Made by a program: the position numbers and the translations under genes
Assembly: GCA_014654535.1 (NCBI GenBank)
Contig: BNBA01000028.1
Location: forward strand, 1 to 60,116
Direction: 5' to 3'
DNA from: Xanthomonas boreopolis
GTDB taxonomy: Bacteria > Pseudomonadota > Gammaproteobacteria > Xanthomonadales > Xanthomonadaceae
DNA length: 60,116 nucleotides
The notes under the pieces: model-generated
What the model saw: the letters and a program-made list of their open reading frames with translations, nothing else
What the model was told of the DNA's origin: nothing
Database searches by the model: none
Shown here: one piece after another, positions 27,631-39,831 of the stretch
Position numbering within the stretch: position 1 is the first letter of the stretch
Layout of the letters: each line of letters opens with the position of its first letter

Positions 27631-28976
27631 TGGGAATACGCGTCCGCTCCTTCACCCTGCACCTGTTCCTCAGGCTGCTGCCGGTGCTCGGCCTGGCGGC
27701 GGCGATGCCGTGGCTGCTGGCCTATTGGCTGGATCGCGGCTGGGAAGTCGCCTCGATCTCGGCGGTGGTCCTGCTCGGCCTGATGTGGTGGGTGCTGCGG
27801 CGCGCCACCGCGCCGATGCGCTCGCTGTTCCGCGCGCTCGCCGGCACCACCAGCAGCTATCGCGACGGCGAATACAACTTCGGCGTGCACTGGCATGGCG
27901 ACGACGAACTCGGCCAGTTGGTGCAGGCGCATGCCGACCTGGGCGAGGTGTTGCGCCAGCAGCGCCAGAACCTGGTGCAGCGCGAGCTGATGCTGGATGC
28001 GATGGTACAGAACACGCCGGTCGCGATGCTGCTGGTCGCCGCGGGCGGCGACGGCATCCGCCGCGTCACCTTCTCCAATCTCGCCGCGCGCAAGCTCCTG
28101 CAGGGCGGCCGCCGGCTGGAGGGCGAGCGCATCGACCAGTTGCTCGAGCAGATGCCCGAGGAACTGCGCCAGGCGCTCGCGCGGGGCGGCGACAGCCTGT
28201 TCGCGGTGCGCGAGCCGGACGGCGACGAGGACGACGAGCAGGTGTTCCACCTCGCCCGCCGCAGCTTCCACCTCAACGGGCGCGAGCACGAGCTGTTGTT
28301 GATCCGCACCCTCACCGCCGAGCTGCGGCGGCAGGAAGTGCAGACCTGGAAGAAGGTGATCCGCGTGATCAGCCACGAGCTCAACAACTCGCTGGCCCCG
28401 ATCGCCTCGCTGGCGCATTCCGGCAACGAACTGGTCAAGCGGCAGAAGACCGAACGCCTGGGCGAGGTGTTCGGCACCATCGAGGAGCGCGCCCGCCACC
28501 TGGAGGGCTTCATCCGCGGCTACGCGCGCTTCGCCAAGCTGCCGCAACCGCAGCTGCAGGAGATCGACTGGGCCGGCTTCCTGGCGCGGCTGCACCAGCA
28601 CATCCCGTTCCACCTGCGCGAGGACGCCGGCGACATCCGCAGCCGCATCGACGTGGTGCAGATGGAGCAGGCCCTGTTGAACCTGCTCAAGAACGCCCAC
28701 GAGGCCTGCGCCGAGGCCACGCCGCCGAACGAGGACGTGGAACTGCGCCTGACCCGCCTGCCGCAATGGCTGCGAATCGAGGTGCTCGACCGCGGCAACG
28801 GCATGAACGAGGCGGTGCTGCAGAACGCGCTGATGCCGTTCTACTCGACCAAGCGCAACGGCACCGGCCTCGGCCTGGCCCTCACGCGCGAGATCGTCGA
28901 AGCCCATGGCGGGCGCATCGCCCTGCAGAACCGCCAGGACGGCGGCCTGTGCGTGACGCTGCTGCTGCCGGCCTAG
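27630..28976 (+). CDS. NtrY-like membrane sensor histidine kinase
   Basis: The 448-residue kinase has two closely spaced membrane helices (about residues 12-31 and 39-57), so almost no periplasmic sensor domain. A linker and a PAS-like region follow (LMLDAMVQNTPVAMLLV). The H-box is VISHELNNSLAPI, with the phosphoacceptor H249. The ATPase domain has the N-box LLKNAHEACAEA, G1 DRGNGM and G2 GTGLGLAL. The HELNNSL form is typical of NtrY/NtrB-like kinases that pair with NtrC-type regulators. With such a small loop the signal is probably sensed in or through the membrane, perhaps via the transporter itself. Confidence 0.93.
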
Positions 28977-28989
28977 CGGGCCCGGCGCG

Positions 28990-29520
28990 TCAGAGCGGGC
29001 GCCACATCGCCACGCGCAGGTGCATCGGGAAGCCGAGCGCGGCCTCCTCCGCCATCACCTGGCGCAGGCCCGGCCCCCACTGCCCGGAAGGCAGCGGCCG
29101 GAAACCCTCGCTGGCGTAGAACGGGGCATTCCACGGCACGTCGGCAAGCGTGGTCAGCAGCGCCTCGCGGTACCCTTGCGCCCTCGCCCGTGCCAAGGCA
29201 TGCCGCAGCAGCCTTCGCCCGTGGCCCTGGCGGCCATGGCTGGGATCGACATCCATCTGCAGCACGTGGAAGGCGCCGTCGAGCTCGCCGCCCAGCAGGT
29301 AGCCGACCGCTTCGCCCCGGGCTTCCACCCGCCACAGCTGGCCGCGTGCGAGGCCGGCCCGGAGGCTGGCCAGGTCCAGGCAATGCCCGGCGAACACCGC
29401 ATGGGCCTCGTGGCCCCGGAGCAGCTCGCCGGCGCGCCGCTCGATCGCGAGCAGCGCGTCCAGCTCGTCGGCCCACGCGAGCCGCGGCTCAGGACTTCTT
29501 GCTGGGACGCTGCCAGCCAT
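28990..29520 (-). CDS. GNAT-family N-acetyltransferase
   Basis: The 176-residue product has the GNAT core: beta-4 [12 protein letters not shown], the acetyl-CoA loop [15 protein letters not shown], and [11 protein letters not shown] near the C-terminus. The substrate is unknown. The start at 29520 makes it overlap the 3' end of upstream glmU by 32 bases in another frame. There is no alternative ATG until residue 89, so either the overlap is real or a non-ATG start is used. It converges with the kinase gene, with a 13-base gap. Confidence 0.85.
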   Translation of the reverse strand: MAGSVPARSPEPRLAWADELDALLAIERRAGELLRGHEAHAVFAGHCLDLASLRAGLARGQLWRVEARGEAVGYLLGGELDGAFHVLQMDVDPSHGRQGHGRRLLRHALARARAQGYREALLTTLADVPWNAPFYASEGFRPLPSGQWGPGLRQVMAEEAALGFPMHLRVAMWRPL

Positions 29521-30856
29521 CGACGGTCTGCTGGCGCGCGCGCGCCACGGTCAGCTTGCCTGCCGGGGCACTGCGCGTGAGCACCGTGCCGGCGCCCAGC
29601 GTCGCGCCCTCGCCCACCTCGACCGGCGCCACCAGCGACGAATTGGAGCCGATGAACGCGTTGTCGCCGATCGTGGTCCGCGACTTGTTCACGCCATCGT
29701 AATTGCAGGTGATCGTGCCGGCCCCGATGTTGACCTTGCTGCCGACCACCGCATCGCCGAGATAGGTCAGGTGGTTGGCCTTGCTGCCCACGCCCAGCAC
29801 GACCTTCTTGGTCTCCACGAAATTGCCGACGTGCACGCCGTCGGCCAGCACCGTGCCCGGGCGCAGCCGCGCGAACGGGCCGATCAGCGCGGCGCCCTCG
29901 GTCGTCACGCCCTCCAGGTCGCAGTGCGCGCGCACCTCGGTGCCCGGACCGAGTTTGACGTTCTTCAAGCGCGTGAACGGCCCGACGCTGACGCCGTCGG
30001 CCAGTTCCACCTCACCTTCGAAGATCACGTCGACGTCGATGCGCACGTCGCGTCCCACCGTCACGCGGCCGCGCTGGTCCACCCGCGCCGGGTCGGCCAT
30101 GTGCGCGCCGGCCTGGCACAGCGCGCGCGCGGCGCGCAGCTGCCAGGCGCGCTCCAGCTGGGCGAGCTGCCAGGGATCGTTGGCGCCTTCCACTTCCTGC
30201 GGGTCGTCCACGTGCACCAGCTCGGCCGGGGTGAACTCGGCCGCGGCGCTGGCGAAGATGTCGGTCAGGTAGTACTCGCCCTGCGCGTTGTCGTTGGACA
30301 GGGCCGAGAGCCAGCGCGCCAGTGCCGTGGAATCGACCGCGACGATGCCAGTGTTGACGGTGCGGATGCGGCGCTGTTCCTCGTCCGCGTCCTTCTGCTC
30401 GACGATCGCCGCGACCTTGCCCTCCAGGTCGCGCACGATGCGCCCGTAGCCGGTCGGGTCGGCCAAGTCCGCCACCAGCACCGCGATCCGTCCCGGCGCC
30501 TGCAGCAGGCGCCGCAACGTCTCGGCCCGGATCAACGGCACGTCGCCGTAGAGCACCAGCACCGTCGCCGTGTCGGGCACGCCCGGCATCGCCTGTCGCA
30601 CGGCATGGCCGGTGCCGAGCTGCCGCGATTGCTCGGCCCAGACCAGGTCCGGCTGGTCGGCGAAGGCCGCGCGCACCTGCTCGCCGCCATGGCCGTAGAC
30701 CACGTGGATGCCCGCCGGCTGCAGCTCGCGCGCGGTGTCGATCACGTGCGCCAGCATCGGCTTGCCGGCCAGCGGCTGCAGCACCTTCGGCAGCGCGGAC
30801 TTCATGCGCTTGCCTTCGCCGGCGGCCAGGATGATCACGTGCAGGGGCAGGCTCAT
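29489..30856 (-). CDS. glmU: Bifunctional UDP-GlcNAc pyrophosphorylase / glucosamine-1-phosphate acetyltransferase
   Basis: GlmU catalyses the last two steps to UDP-GlcNAc. The N-terminal uridyltransferase has [20 protein letters not shown]. The C-terminal left-handed beta-helix (from about residue 250) contains the acetyl-CoA site, with hexapeptide repeats such as [18 protein letters not shown] and [20 protein letters not shown]. The 455-residue length is normal. The ATG at 30854-30856 was chosen over an implausible 80-residue extension upstream. It works in the same pathway as glmS, about 11 kb away. Confidence 0.97.
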   Translation of the reverse strand: MSLPLHVIILAAGEGKRMKSALPKVLQPLAGKPMLAHVIDTARELQPAGIHVVYGHGGEQVRAAFADQPDLVWAEQSRQLGTGHAVRQAMPGVPDTATVLVLYGDVPLIRAETLRRLLQAPGRIAVLVADLADPTGYGRIVRDLEGKVAAIVEQKDADEEQRRIRTVNTGIVAVDSTALARWLSALSNDNAQGEYYLTDIFASAAAEFTPAELVHVDDPQEVEGANDPWQLAQLERAWQLRAARALCQAGAHMADPARVDQRGRVTVGRDVRIDVDVIFEGEVELADGVSVGPFTRLKNVKLGPGTEVRAHCDLEGVTTEGAALIGPFARLRPGTVLADGVHVGNFVETKKVVLGVGSKANHLTYLGDAVVGSKVNIGAGTITCNYDGVNKSRTTIGDNAFIGSNSSLVAPVEVGEGATLGAGTVLTRSAPAGKLTVARARQQTVDGWQRPSKKS

Positions 30857-30935
30857 GTGCGGCGTTTCTCCATGGATTGCTGCGGATTCTACGGTTTCGC
30901 GGTTAGCATGGCGTCCCTCGCCTGGAACGCATCGC

Positions 30936-31319
30936 ATGAAACTGCTCCGCCAGGGTGGCCAATTCATCCTCGTCGGCCTGCTGCAATTGCTGCTCGACTG
31001 GGCCGTGTTCGTCGCCGCCACGGCGCTGGGCATGCCGGTGGCCGGCGGCAACCTGCTCGGCCGCGTCAGCGGGGCCATGCTCGGGTTCTGGCTCAACGGG
31101 CGCTACACCTTCGCAGAAGCGGACGGCGCCCGGCTCGGCTGGCAGCGCCTCCAGCGCTTCGCCCTGATGTGGATCGCGCTCACCGCGGTCAGCACCTGGC
31201 TGCTCTCGGTGACCACCCATTCGCTTGGCCTGCAATGGGCCTGGCTGGCCAAGCCGTTGGTCGAAGGCGCGCTGGCCGTGGTCTCGTTCTTCCTCAACCG
31301 GCATCTGGTCTATCGCTGA
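30936..31319 (+). CDS. GtrA-family membrane protein
   Basis: The 127-residue protein has four predicted membrane helices ([58 protein letters not shown] and [20 protein letters not shown]). The FWLNGRYTF and FFLNRHLVY blocks are hallmarks of the GtrA/DPMS_2 family, thought to help move lipid-linked sugars across the inner membrane. The start ATG at 30936 is the first that gives the family N-terminus. It stands between two minus-strand genes and is transcribed against them. Confidence 0.88.
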   Translation: MKLLRQGGQFILVGLLQLLLDWAVFVAATALGMPVAGGNLLGRVSGAMLGFWLNGRYTFAEADGARLGWQRLQRFALMWIALTAVSTWLLSVTTHSLGLQWAWLAKPLVEGALAVVSFFLNRHLVYR

Positions 31320-31343
31320 AGGCCGCGCCCGCCAGCGCCGCGG

Positions 31344-31919
31344 TCATTGGCAGAAATCGCCAAGGCTGCGGCCCAGCGCGACACGATGCACGTCGTCGAG
31401 CCGCCTCTGCCGAGCGTACGCCGCCGCCTCCCGGGCGACGGCCGAGGCGCAGTCGGGCCTGGCCCGCAGCGACGCGCTCCGTGCCAGCGCATCGAGCAGT
31501 TCGCCTTGCAGCCGGTCCAGGCGGGCGCGCAGCGCCGCCAGGTCCGGCCGGGGCCGATCGGGGGCATGGCCCATCCGATGCCAGCGTTCCAGCAACTGGT
31601 ACTGCACCAGCTTGTTGGCCTCGATCTGCGCGGCGAAGAAGCGTGCGGCCGGTTCGGGCTCCAGCCCGTGCGCCGGCGCCTGCTCGCGTACGCTTTGCAG
31701 CACCGCCGCCTCGCGCGCGGCGTCCAGCACCGGCTTGCCGCTGTCCCATTTGCTCAACGCGACCTGGTCGCCGATCGCATTGCGCTCGGCCAACCGCTCC
31801 AGCAACGGCAAAAGCGCCGTGGGCGCATCGCGCGCCTGCCCGCAACCGGACAGCCCCAGGCCAAGCGCCAGCAAGGCCAGCGCGGCGATCTTGCGCGATG
31901 GCGGGAAATGCACGTTCAT
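31344..31919 (-). CDS. Periplasmic chorismate mutase (AroQ gamma class), predicted lipoprotein
   Basis: The 191-residue product has a lipoprotein-type signal with the lipobox LSGC (Cys26). An AroQ helical domain follows, with NAIGDQVALSKWDSGKPV and ARFFAAQIEANKLVQYQ, where the Lys-Trp and Gln-Ile-Glu-Ala blocks supply chorismate-binding residues. Gamma-class enzymes are exported and about 160-190 residues long; in xanthomonads they are known outside the cytoplasm and have been discussed as virulence-related. The unusual feature here is the lipobox, which would anchor it to a membrane. The gene lies just downstream of the atp operon, after a 199-base gap. Confidence 0.88.
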   Translation of the reverse strand: MNVHFPPSRKIAALALLALGLGLSGCGQARDAPTALLPLLERLAERNAIGDQVALSKWDSGKPVLDAAREAAVLQSVREQAPAHGLEPEPAARFFAAQIEANKLVQYQLLERWHRMGHAPDRPRPDLAALRARLDRLQGELLDALARSASLRARPDCASAVAREAAAYARQRRLDDVHRVALGRSLGDFCQ

Positions 31920-32118
31920 GGCGTCGATCTCCGAGAACGGGGGATGCCGCGGGTGCGGCGACGCGCCATCTTGCCCCGCCTGCTCGCCGCTCCGCCTGCA
32001 CCGTGCGTTGCCGCGTTGTGCGAACGCTCAGCGAACGCCGGCGCCCTGAACGACGATGCCGGCGCAAGGCCGGCATCGCGACAACCGTTTCGCCCGCGAA
32101 CGGGCGCCTGGCGGGTGC

Positions 32119-32541
32119 TCAGTGCTTGAGCGTGCGGCGCAGGCGCTCCAGCGCCTGCAGCTGGACCACGGCCTCGGCCAGCTTGGCCTGGGCTTCGGCC
32201 ACGTCCATCGCCTCGCCGCGATTGGCCAGGATGCGCTCGGCTTCTTCCTTGGCCTTGCGCACCGCGGCCTCGTCGATGTCCTCGGCGCGGATGGCGGTAT
32301 CGGCCAGCACGGTCACCACCTGCGGCTGCACCTCGAGGATGCCGCCGGAGATCGCGAAATCCAGCTGCTCGCCGCTGGCGGTGGTGACGACCACCTTGCC
32401 CGGCTTCAGTCGCGTGATCAGCGGCGCGTGCTTGGGCGCGATGCCCAGCTCGCCCAGCTCGCCGGTGGCCACGACCAGGGTCGCCTCGCCGTGGAAGATC
32501 TCCTGCTCGGCGCTGACGATGTCACAACGGATGGTGCTCAT
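32119..32541 (-). CDS. atpC: F1Fo ATP synthase epsilon subunit
   Basis: The 140-residue subunit has the N-terminal beta-sandwich ([38 protein letters not shown]) and the C-terminal helical hairpin ([20 protein letters not shown]). It couples gamma rotation to the c-ring and can inhibit ATP hydrolysis. It is the last gene of the atp operon. The 127-base gap from atpD contains an inverted repeat. Confidence 0.96.
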   Translation of the reverse strand: MSTIRCDIVSAEQEIFHGEATLVVATGELGELGIAPKHAPLITRLKPGKVVVTTASGEQLDFAISGGILEVQPQVVTVLADTAIRAEDIDEAAVRKAKEEAERILANRGEAMDVAEAQAKLAEAVVQLQALERLRRTLKH

Positions 32542-32563
32542 GTGTCCCTCACTGCGTTCGGAA

Positions 32564-32665
32564 CGTGATTCGTGATTCGGGATTCGTGATTGGCGAAAGC
32601 CAAAGACCTCGCCACCCCAAGAACACCGCTCCTACGAATCACGAATCACAAATCCCGAATCCCGG
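32564..32665. repeat. GATTCGT-type inverted repeat between atpD and atpC
   Basis: The left arm is built from tandem GTGATTC words (32565-32590) and the right arm from GAATCAC words (32635-32665). A perfect 15-base inverted match is GTGATTCGTGATTCG at 32565-32579 against 32635-32649. The spacer has a GCGAAAGC-like tetraloop motif. A sister element separates atpG from atpA. The structure lies inside the operon and could set the relative amount of the epsilon subunit. Confidence 0.7.
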
Positions 32666-32668
32666 CTG

Positions 32669-34132
<1,464 letters not shown>

Positions 34133-34996
34133 TTAGACAGCGGCGGCGCCGCCGACGATTTCGGAAATTTCTTGCGTGATCGCGGCCTGGCGGGCCTTGT
34201 TGTAGACCAGCTGCAGGGTGCCGATCAGCTTGCTGGCGTTGTCGCTGGCCGCCTTCATCGCGACCATGCGCGCGGCATGCTCGGAAGCCACGTTCTCCAG
34301 CACCGCCTGGTACACCAGCGACTCGATGTAGCGCGTCATCACGTGCTCCAGCACGGTCGCGGCATCGGGCTCGTACAGGTAGTCCCAGTCGTGGTGGGCC
34401 ACCTTCGCCTCCGACGCAGGCAGCGGCAGCAGCTGGTCGAAGCTGGCCTTCTGCGTCATCGTGTTCACGAAGTGGTTGTAGACCAGGTAGACGCGGTCGA
34501 CGCGGCCCTCGGTGAACGCGTCCAGCATCACCTTGATCACGCCGATCAGCTGCTCCACGTGCGGCGTGTCGCCCAGGTGGGTGACGCTGCCGACCATGTT
34601 GACCTTGATGCGGCGGAAGAAGGTCGAGGCCTTCTGGCCGATGGTCACCACGTCGACCTCGGCGCCCTTGTCCTGCCACTGGCGCACTTCGCCGAGCATC
34701 TTGCGGAACAGGTTGTTGTTCAGCCCGCCGGCCAGGCCGCGGTCGGAGGAGACCACGATGTAGCCGACGCGCTTGACCTGCTCGCGCGCCACCAGGAACG
34801 GATGCTGGTAGTCGGTGCTGGCCTGGGCCAGGTGGCCGATCACCTGCTTCATCGCCTGCGCGTACGGGCGCGAGGTCTTCATCCGGTCCTGGGCCTTGCG
34901 GATCTTGGAGGCCGAGACCATTTCGAGCGCGCGCGTCACCTTGCGGGTGTTCTGCACGCTCTTGATCTTGGTTTTGATTTCGCGTCCGCCTGCCAT
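34133..34996 (-). CDS. atpG: F1Fo ATP synthase gamma subunit
   Basis: The 287-residue central stalk subunit begins [20 protein letters not shown], with the conserved N-terminal coil ([17 protein letters not shown]). It ends with the C-terminal coil [20 protein letters not shown] and [15 protein letters not shown], which sit inside the alpha3beta3 ring. The order atpA-atpG-atpD is standard. The 109-base gap from atpA is longer than usual and holds a repeat. Confidence 0.97.
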   Translation of the reverse strand: MAGGREIKTKIKSVQNTRKVTRALEMVSASKIRKAQDRMKTSRPYAQAMKQVIGHLAQASTDYQHPFLVAREQVKRVGYIVVSSDRGLAGGLNNNLFRKMLGEVRQWQDKGAEVDVVTIGQKASTFFRRIKVNMVGSVTHLGDTPHVEQLIGVIKVMLDAFTEGRVDRVYLVYNHFVNTMTQKASFDQLLPLPASEAKVAHHDWDYLYEPDAATVLEHVMTRYIESLVYQAVLENVASEHAARMVAMKAASDNASKLIGTLQLVYNKARQAAITQEISEIVGGAAAV

Positions 34997-35012
34997 ACTC
35001 GCTTCGCTCGCC

Positions 35013-35100
35013 GTGATTAGTGATTCGTGATACGTGATTCGTGGTGGAATCCGCCAGGCAAGCGCCTTTGCGAATCACCAATCACGAATCACGAATCACG
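35013..35100. repeat. GATTCGT-type inverted repeat between atpA and atpG
   Basis: The left side (35013-35044) carries GTGATTAGTGATTCGTGATA-like words and the right side (35071-35100) carries CGAATCACCAATCACGAATC-like words, so the two can pair into a long imperfect hairpin. It is the same word family as the element at 32564-32665. No gene or promoter is seen in the gap. Confidence 0.7.
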
Positions 35101-35105
35101 CTGGG

Positions 35106-36653
<1,548 letters not shown>

Positions 36654-36700
36654 CGTTCAGTCCTAGGTGCCGGCCGCCAGGGCCGTGCGTTCAAGTGAAT

Positions 36701-37228
36701 TCAGTTCGCGAGCGAGTTCTGCAGGCGCGCCAGCTTGCCCTTGAGCGAGCCGTCGATCACCACGTCGCCCGCGTCGATCACCGCGCCGCCGATCAGCGAG
36801 GCATCGACCGCGGTGGTGACTTCCACCTCGCGGCCGAAGCGCTTCTTCAGCGCCGCGACGATCTTGTCCAGTTCGGCCTGCGACAGTTCGCCGGCCGAAG
36901 TCACGGTGGCCTTGACCACGCGCTCGGCCTCGGCGCGCAGCTGGTCGTACAGCCCGGCGACCTCCGGCAGCAGCGCCAGGCGCCCGGCTTGCGCCAGCAC
37001 GCCGAGGAAGCGGACGAACGACTCGCCGGCCGCTTCCGGGGCCAGCAACGCGATCGCCTGCGACCGGTCGAGCTCCGGGTTCGCCAGCAGCCCGGCCACG
37101 CGCGGGTCGGCGGCGACCTGCGCGGAGAAGCGCAGCGCCTGCGACCATGCGGCCAAGCCGCCCTCGTCGCGCGCGACCGCGAAGGCGGCGCGCGCGTAGG
37201 GACGGGCAAGGGTCAAAGCCTGGCTCAT
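36701..37228 (-). CDS. atpH: F1Fo ATP synthase delta subunit
   Basis: The 175-residue stator protein has the N-terminal helical bundle ([20 protein letters not shown]) and the C-terminal block [20 protein letters not shown] (VDASLIGG here), which contacts the b subunits. It holds the F1 head to the peripheral stalk. It follows atpF after 3 bases. Confidence 0.96.
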   Translation of the reverse strand: MSQALTLARPYARAAFAVARDEGGLAAWSQALRFSAQVAADPRVAGLLANPELDRSQAIALLAPEAAGESFVRFLGVLAQAGRLALLPEVAGLYDQLRAEAERVVKATVTSAGELSQAELDKIVAALKKRFGREVEVTTAVDASLIGGAVIDAGDVVIDGSLKGKLARLQNSLAN

Positions 37229-37231
37229 CGA

Positions 37232-37702
37232 TCAGATCTCCGAGGCCAGTTCGTCGAGCAGCGCCTTGTGCGCGTTCGCATCGATCTCGCGCTTGAGCAG
37301 CTTCTCGGCGCCGCTCACCGCCAGCGCGGAGACCTGCTTGCGCAGTTCCTCGCGGGCGCGGGTGGCGGCCGCCTCGATCTCGGCCTGGGCCAGTTCCTTC
37401 TGCCGGTTCGCCTCGGCGATGGCTTCGGACTTGGCGGCCTCGACGATCTGGTTGGCGCGCGCGTGGGCCTGGTCGATGATCTCGTTGGCCTTGGTGCGCG
37501 CGTCCTTGAGGGCCTCGTTGACCTTTTCCTGCGCCTGCGCCAGGTCCTTCTGGCTGCGATCGGCCGCGGCCAGGCCTTCGGCGATCTTCTGCTGGCGCTC
37601 CTCGATGGCCTTCAGCAGCGGCGGCCAGATCTTGGTCGCCACGATCCAGATCAGGCCAGCAAAGGCCAGCGCCTGGGCAATGATGGTAAAGGTGATGTCC
37701 AT
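37232..37702 (-). CDS. atpF: F1Fo ATP synthase b subunit
   Basis: The 156-residue peripheral stalk subunit has one N-terminal membrane helix ([19 protein letters not shown]) followed by a long charged coiled coil ([20 protein letters not shown] to the end). The length equals that of E. coli AtpF. Only one b-type gene is present, so the stalk is a homodimer. Confidence 0.97.
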   Translation of the reverse strand: MDITFTIIAQALAFAGLIWIVATKIWPPLLKAIEERQQKIAEGLAAADRSQKDLAQAQEKVNEALKDARTKANEIIDQAHARANQIVEAAKSEAIAEANRQKELAQAEIEAAATRAREELRKQVSALAVSGAEKLLKREIDANAHKALLDELASEI

Positions 37703-37815
37703 GGGTCGCTCAATCGATAGTTACGGGTGGCCGCGCCGCCGTGGCGGCGCAGGCCGGGCCTTCATCCGCGACCGGAGCGCGCCAGGCGCTCCGGCCACAT
37801 CCCGCTATCGCTGGA

Positions 37816-38142
<327 letters not shown>

Positions 38143-38179
38143 TTAAGGGTGATGAAGCGGATGAAGGGTGCAGCGAAAC

Positions 38180-38977
38180 TCAGTGGCTGTCTTCCGACAG
38201 GCTCAGGTACACGATCGACAGCATCATGAAGATGAAGGCCTGCAGCGGAATGACCAGCAGGTGGAACAGCATCCAGCCGAAGCCGAAAGCGCCACCGGCG
38301 ATCGCGCCGAACACGCCGGCGCCGCCGAGCACCCAGATCAGCAGGAACACGATCTCGCCGCCGAACATGTTGCCGAACAGTCGCATCGCCAGCGAAATCG
38401 GCTTGCTCAGCCACTCGACGATGTTGAGGATGAGGTTGAACGGCATCATCCACTTGCCGAACGGCGCGGTCAGGAACTCGTGGACGAAGCCGCCGATGCC
38501 CTTGGAGCGCAGCGAGAAGAACACCATCAGGAAGAACACGCTGATCGACATGCCGAGGGTGGCATTGACGTCGGCGGTCGGCACCGGCTTCCAGGCGTGG
38601 ATGCCGACCCAGCCCAGCGGGGCGACGATGAAGTCGGCCGGGATCATCTTGATGAGGTTCATCAGGAGGATCCAGAAGAACAGGGTGATCGCGATCGGCG
38701 TCACCAGCTTGCTGCTGCCGTGGTAGGTGTCCTTGGCCTGGCGGTCGACGAACTCCAGGCAGATCTCCACGAACGCCTGCCACTTGCCCGGCACGCCGGC
38801 GGTGGCCTTGCGGGTCGCCAGCCAGAACGCGAACACCATCAGCAGGCCCATCAGCACGGCCATCACCAGCGTATCGACGTGCAGCACCCAGAACTTGCTG
38901 CCTTCCTTGAGCGGAACGGTCAGGTTGTGCAGGTGGTGCTGGATGTAGGAGGTGGGGGTCAGTGCCTCGCCTGCCAT
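38180..38977 (-). CDS. atpB: F1Fo ATP synthase a subunit
   Basis: The 265-residue membrane subunit carries the proton half-channels. The essential Arg is R199 in SKPISLAMRLFGNMFGGE. Five to six helices are predicted (HVDTLVMAVLMGLLMVFAFW; LVTPIAITLFFWILLMNLIK; and others). The length and the LFGNMFGGE block are typical of proteobacteria. It lies between atpI and atpE. Confidence 0.97.
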   Translation of the reverse strand: MAGEALTPTSYIQHHLHNLTVPLKEGSKFWVLHVDTLVMAVLMGLLMVFAFWLATRKATAGVPGKWQAFVEICLEFVDRQAKDTYHGSSKLVTPIAITLFFWILLMNLIKMIPADFIVAPLGWVGIHAWKPVPTADVNATLGMSISVFFLMVFFSLRSKGIGGFVHEFLTAPFGKWMMPFNLILNIVEWLSKPISLAMRLFGNMFGGEIVFLLIWVLGGAGVFGAIAGGAFGFGWMLFHLLVIPLQAFIFMMLSIVYLSLSEDSH

Positions 38978-39008
38978 GTTGTCCGGAGCCCTTTAACTTG
39001 AATTTGGT

Positions 39009-39374
39009 TCAACGTCTGGCCAGGGCCAGAACCTGAAAGATCATCGCGACGGCGATACCCGCCAGCAGGGCCGTTGCAGGCAGCCGCCACCAGGCAAAGC
39101 CCAGCGCAAGCGCCACGATCACCAGCACCCACTTGAGCACCATCGCCAGGACCAGCCGGGTCATCGCCGCGCCTGCGGCCTGGACCCCGCCTCCCAGCGC
39201 GGTACGCGCCGCGACCCAGCCACCGGCGACGGTGGCGATGCCGGTCAGCGCGACGCCGAACGCGTACCTGCCTCCCACCAGAAGGAACAACAAACTGGCT
39301 ATAGCTACCGCGACCAACGGATATACCGCTGCGCGCAGCATAAGCCGCCGACCCGTTTCCACGGGGTTCAGCAC
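39009..39374 (-). CDS. atpI: ATP synthase protein I
   Basis: The 121-residue membrane protein starts at GTG (VLNPVETGRRLMLRAAVYPL), preceded by AAGGA at suitable spacing. It has four hydrophobic segments, including LVAVAIASLLFLLVGGRYAF and VLAMVLKWVLVIVALALGFA. AtpI helps c-ring assembly and is usually first in the operon, as here. Long in-frame extensions upstream run through intergenic sequence and the promoter and were rejected. Confidence 0.88.
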   Translation of the reverse strand: MLNPVETGRRLMLRAAVYPLVAVAIASLLFLLVGGRYAFGVALTGIATVAGGWVAARTALGGGVQAAGAAMTRLVLAMVLKWVLVIVALALGFAWWRLPATALLAGIAVAMIFQVLALARR

Positions 39375-39434
39375 GTGAGTTCCTTTGACCTGAAGATGGA
39401 GGTAAGACGCGGATGCGCCTCGTCGAGCCGCGAA

Positions 39435-39464
39435 ATTATAGCAATGCCGCAATTTGCGAGACAA
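39435..39464 (-). promoter_or_regulatory. Sigma-70 promoter of the atp operon
   Basis: On the minus strand, TTGTCT (39464-39459) and a perfect TATAAT (39440-39435) are separated by 18 bases. The predicted transcription start near 39428 leaves a leader of about 55 bases before atpI. This is the only consensus-like -10 box in the gap. Confidence 0.7.
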
Positions 39465-39611
39465 CCGGGACAAGTCATGGATTTGCTGCGGCGCAAAATC
39501 GCCAAACCCGCTCGTTGTAAGCGTTTTTTCGCGCGGAACTTTTGCCGAAGCGGCCTGTCTGAGCTTGCGGGCCTGCTTCCATTCCTCGTCGACAGCTCCT
39601 TGGCAGGCCGT

Positions 39612-39640
39612 GAAGCCCCGGGCAACCGGGGCTTCCTTTT
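39612..39640 (+). terminator. Rho-independent terminator in the atpI upstream gap
   Basis: A perfect 10-bp stem, GAAGCCCCGG / CCGGGGCTTC, with a GCAA loop is followed by CTTTTG on the plus strand. It is about 190 bases upstream of the outer-membrane protein gene, and no plus-strand gene lies before it. It therefore ends an unannotated short plus-strand transcript, or acts as an attenuator in a leader. A further stem of GGCCTGC with GCAGGCC surrounds 39568-39609. The whole gap 39375-39831 otherwise holds only the atp promoter. Confidence 0.6.
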
Positions 39641-39831
39641 GCGGGATCCGCAAGGCTCCGCGCGCGGATCCGCCTCCATTCGGCCCGTCGTGACGACGCG
39701 CCCACCGCCGTGACCCTGCCATGAACGCGAGGGCAGCGGGAGACCATACCTTCACGGATGTTGGACGAACGCGCTTTGCATAGTCGGGGCTCCGGGCGCG
39801 ATCGCCCACGCCATCGAACACGGAGCCCCCG

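Noticed and set aside
29771-32575. A plus-strand open frame of over 900 codons opposite glmU and the chorismate mutase gene
   Set aside because: The real genes on the minus strand have clear catalytic motifs; this frame is their shadow plus part of the GtrA gene in the wrong frame.
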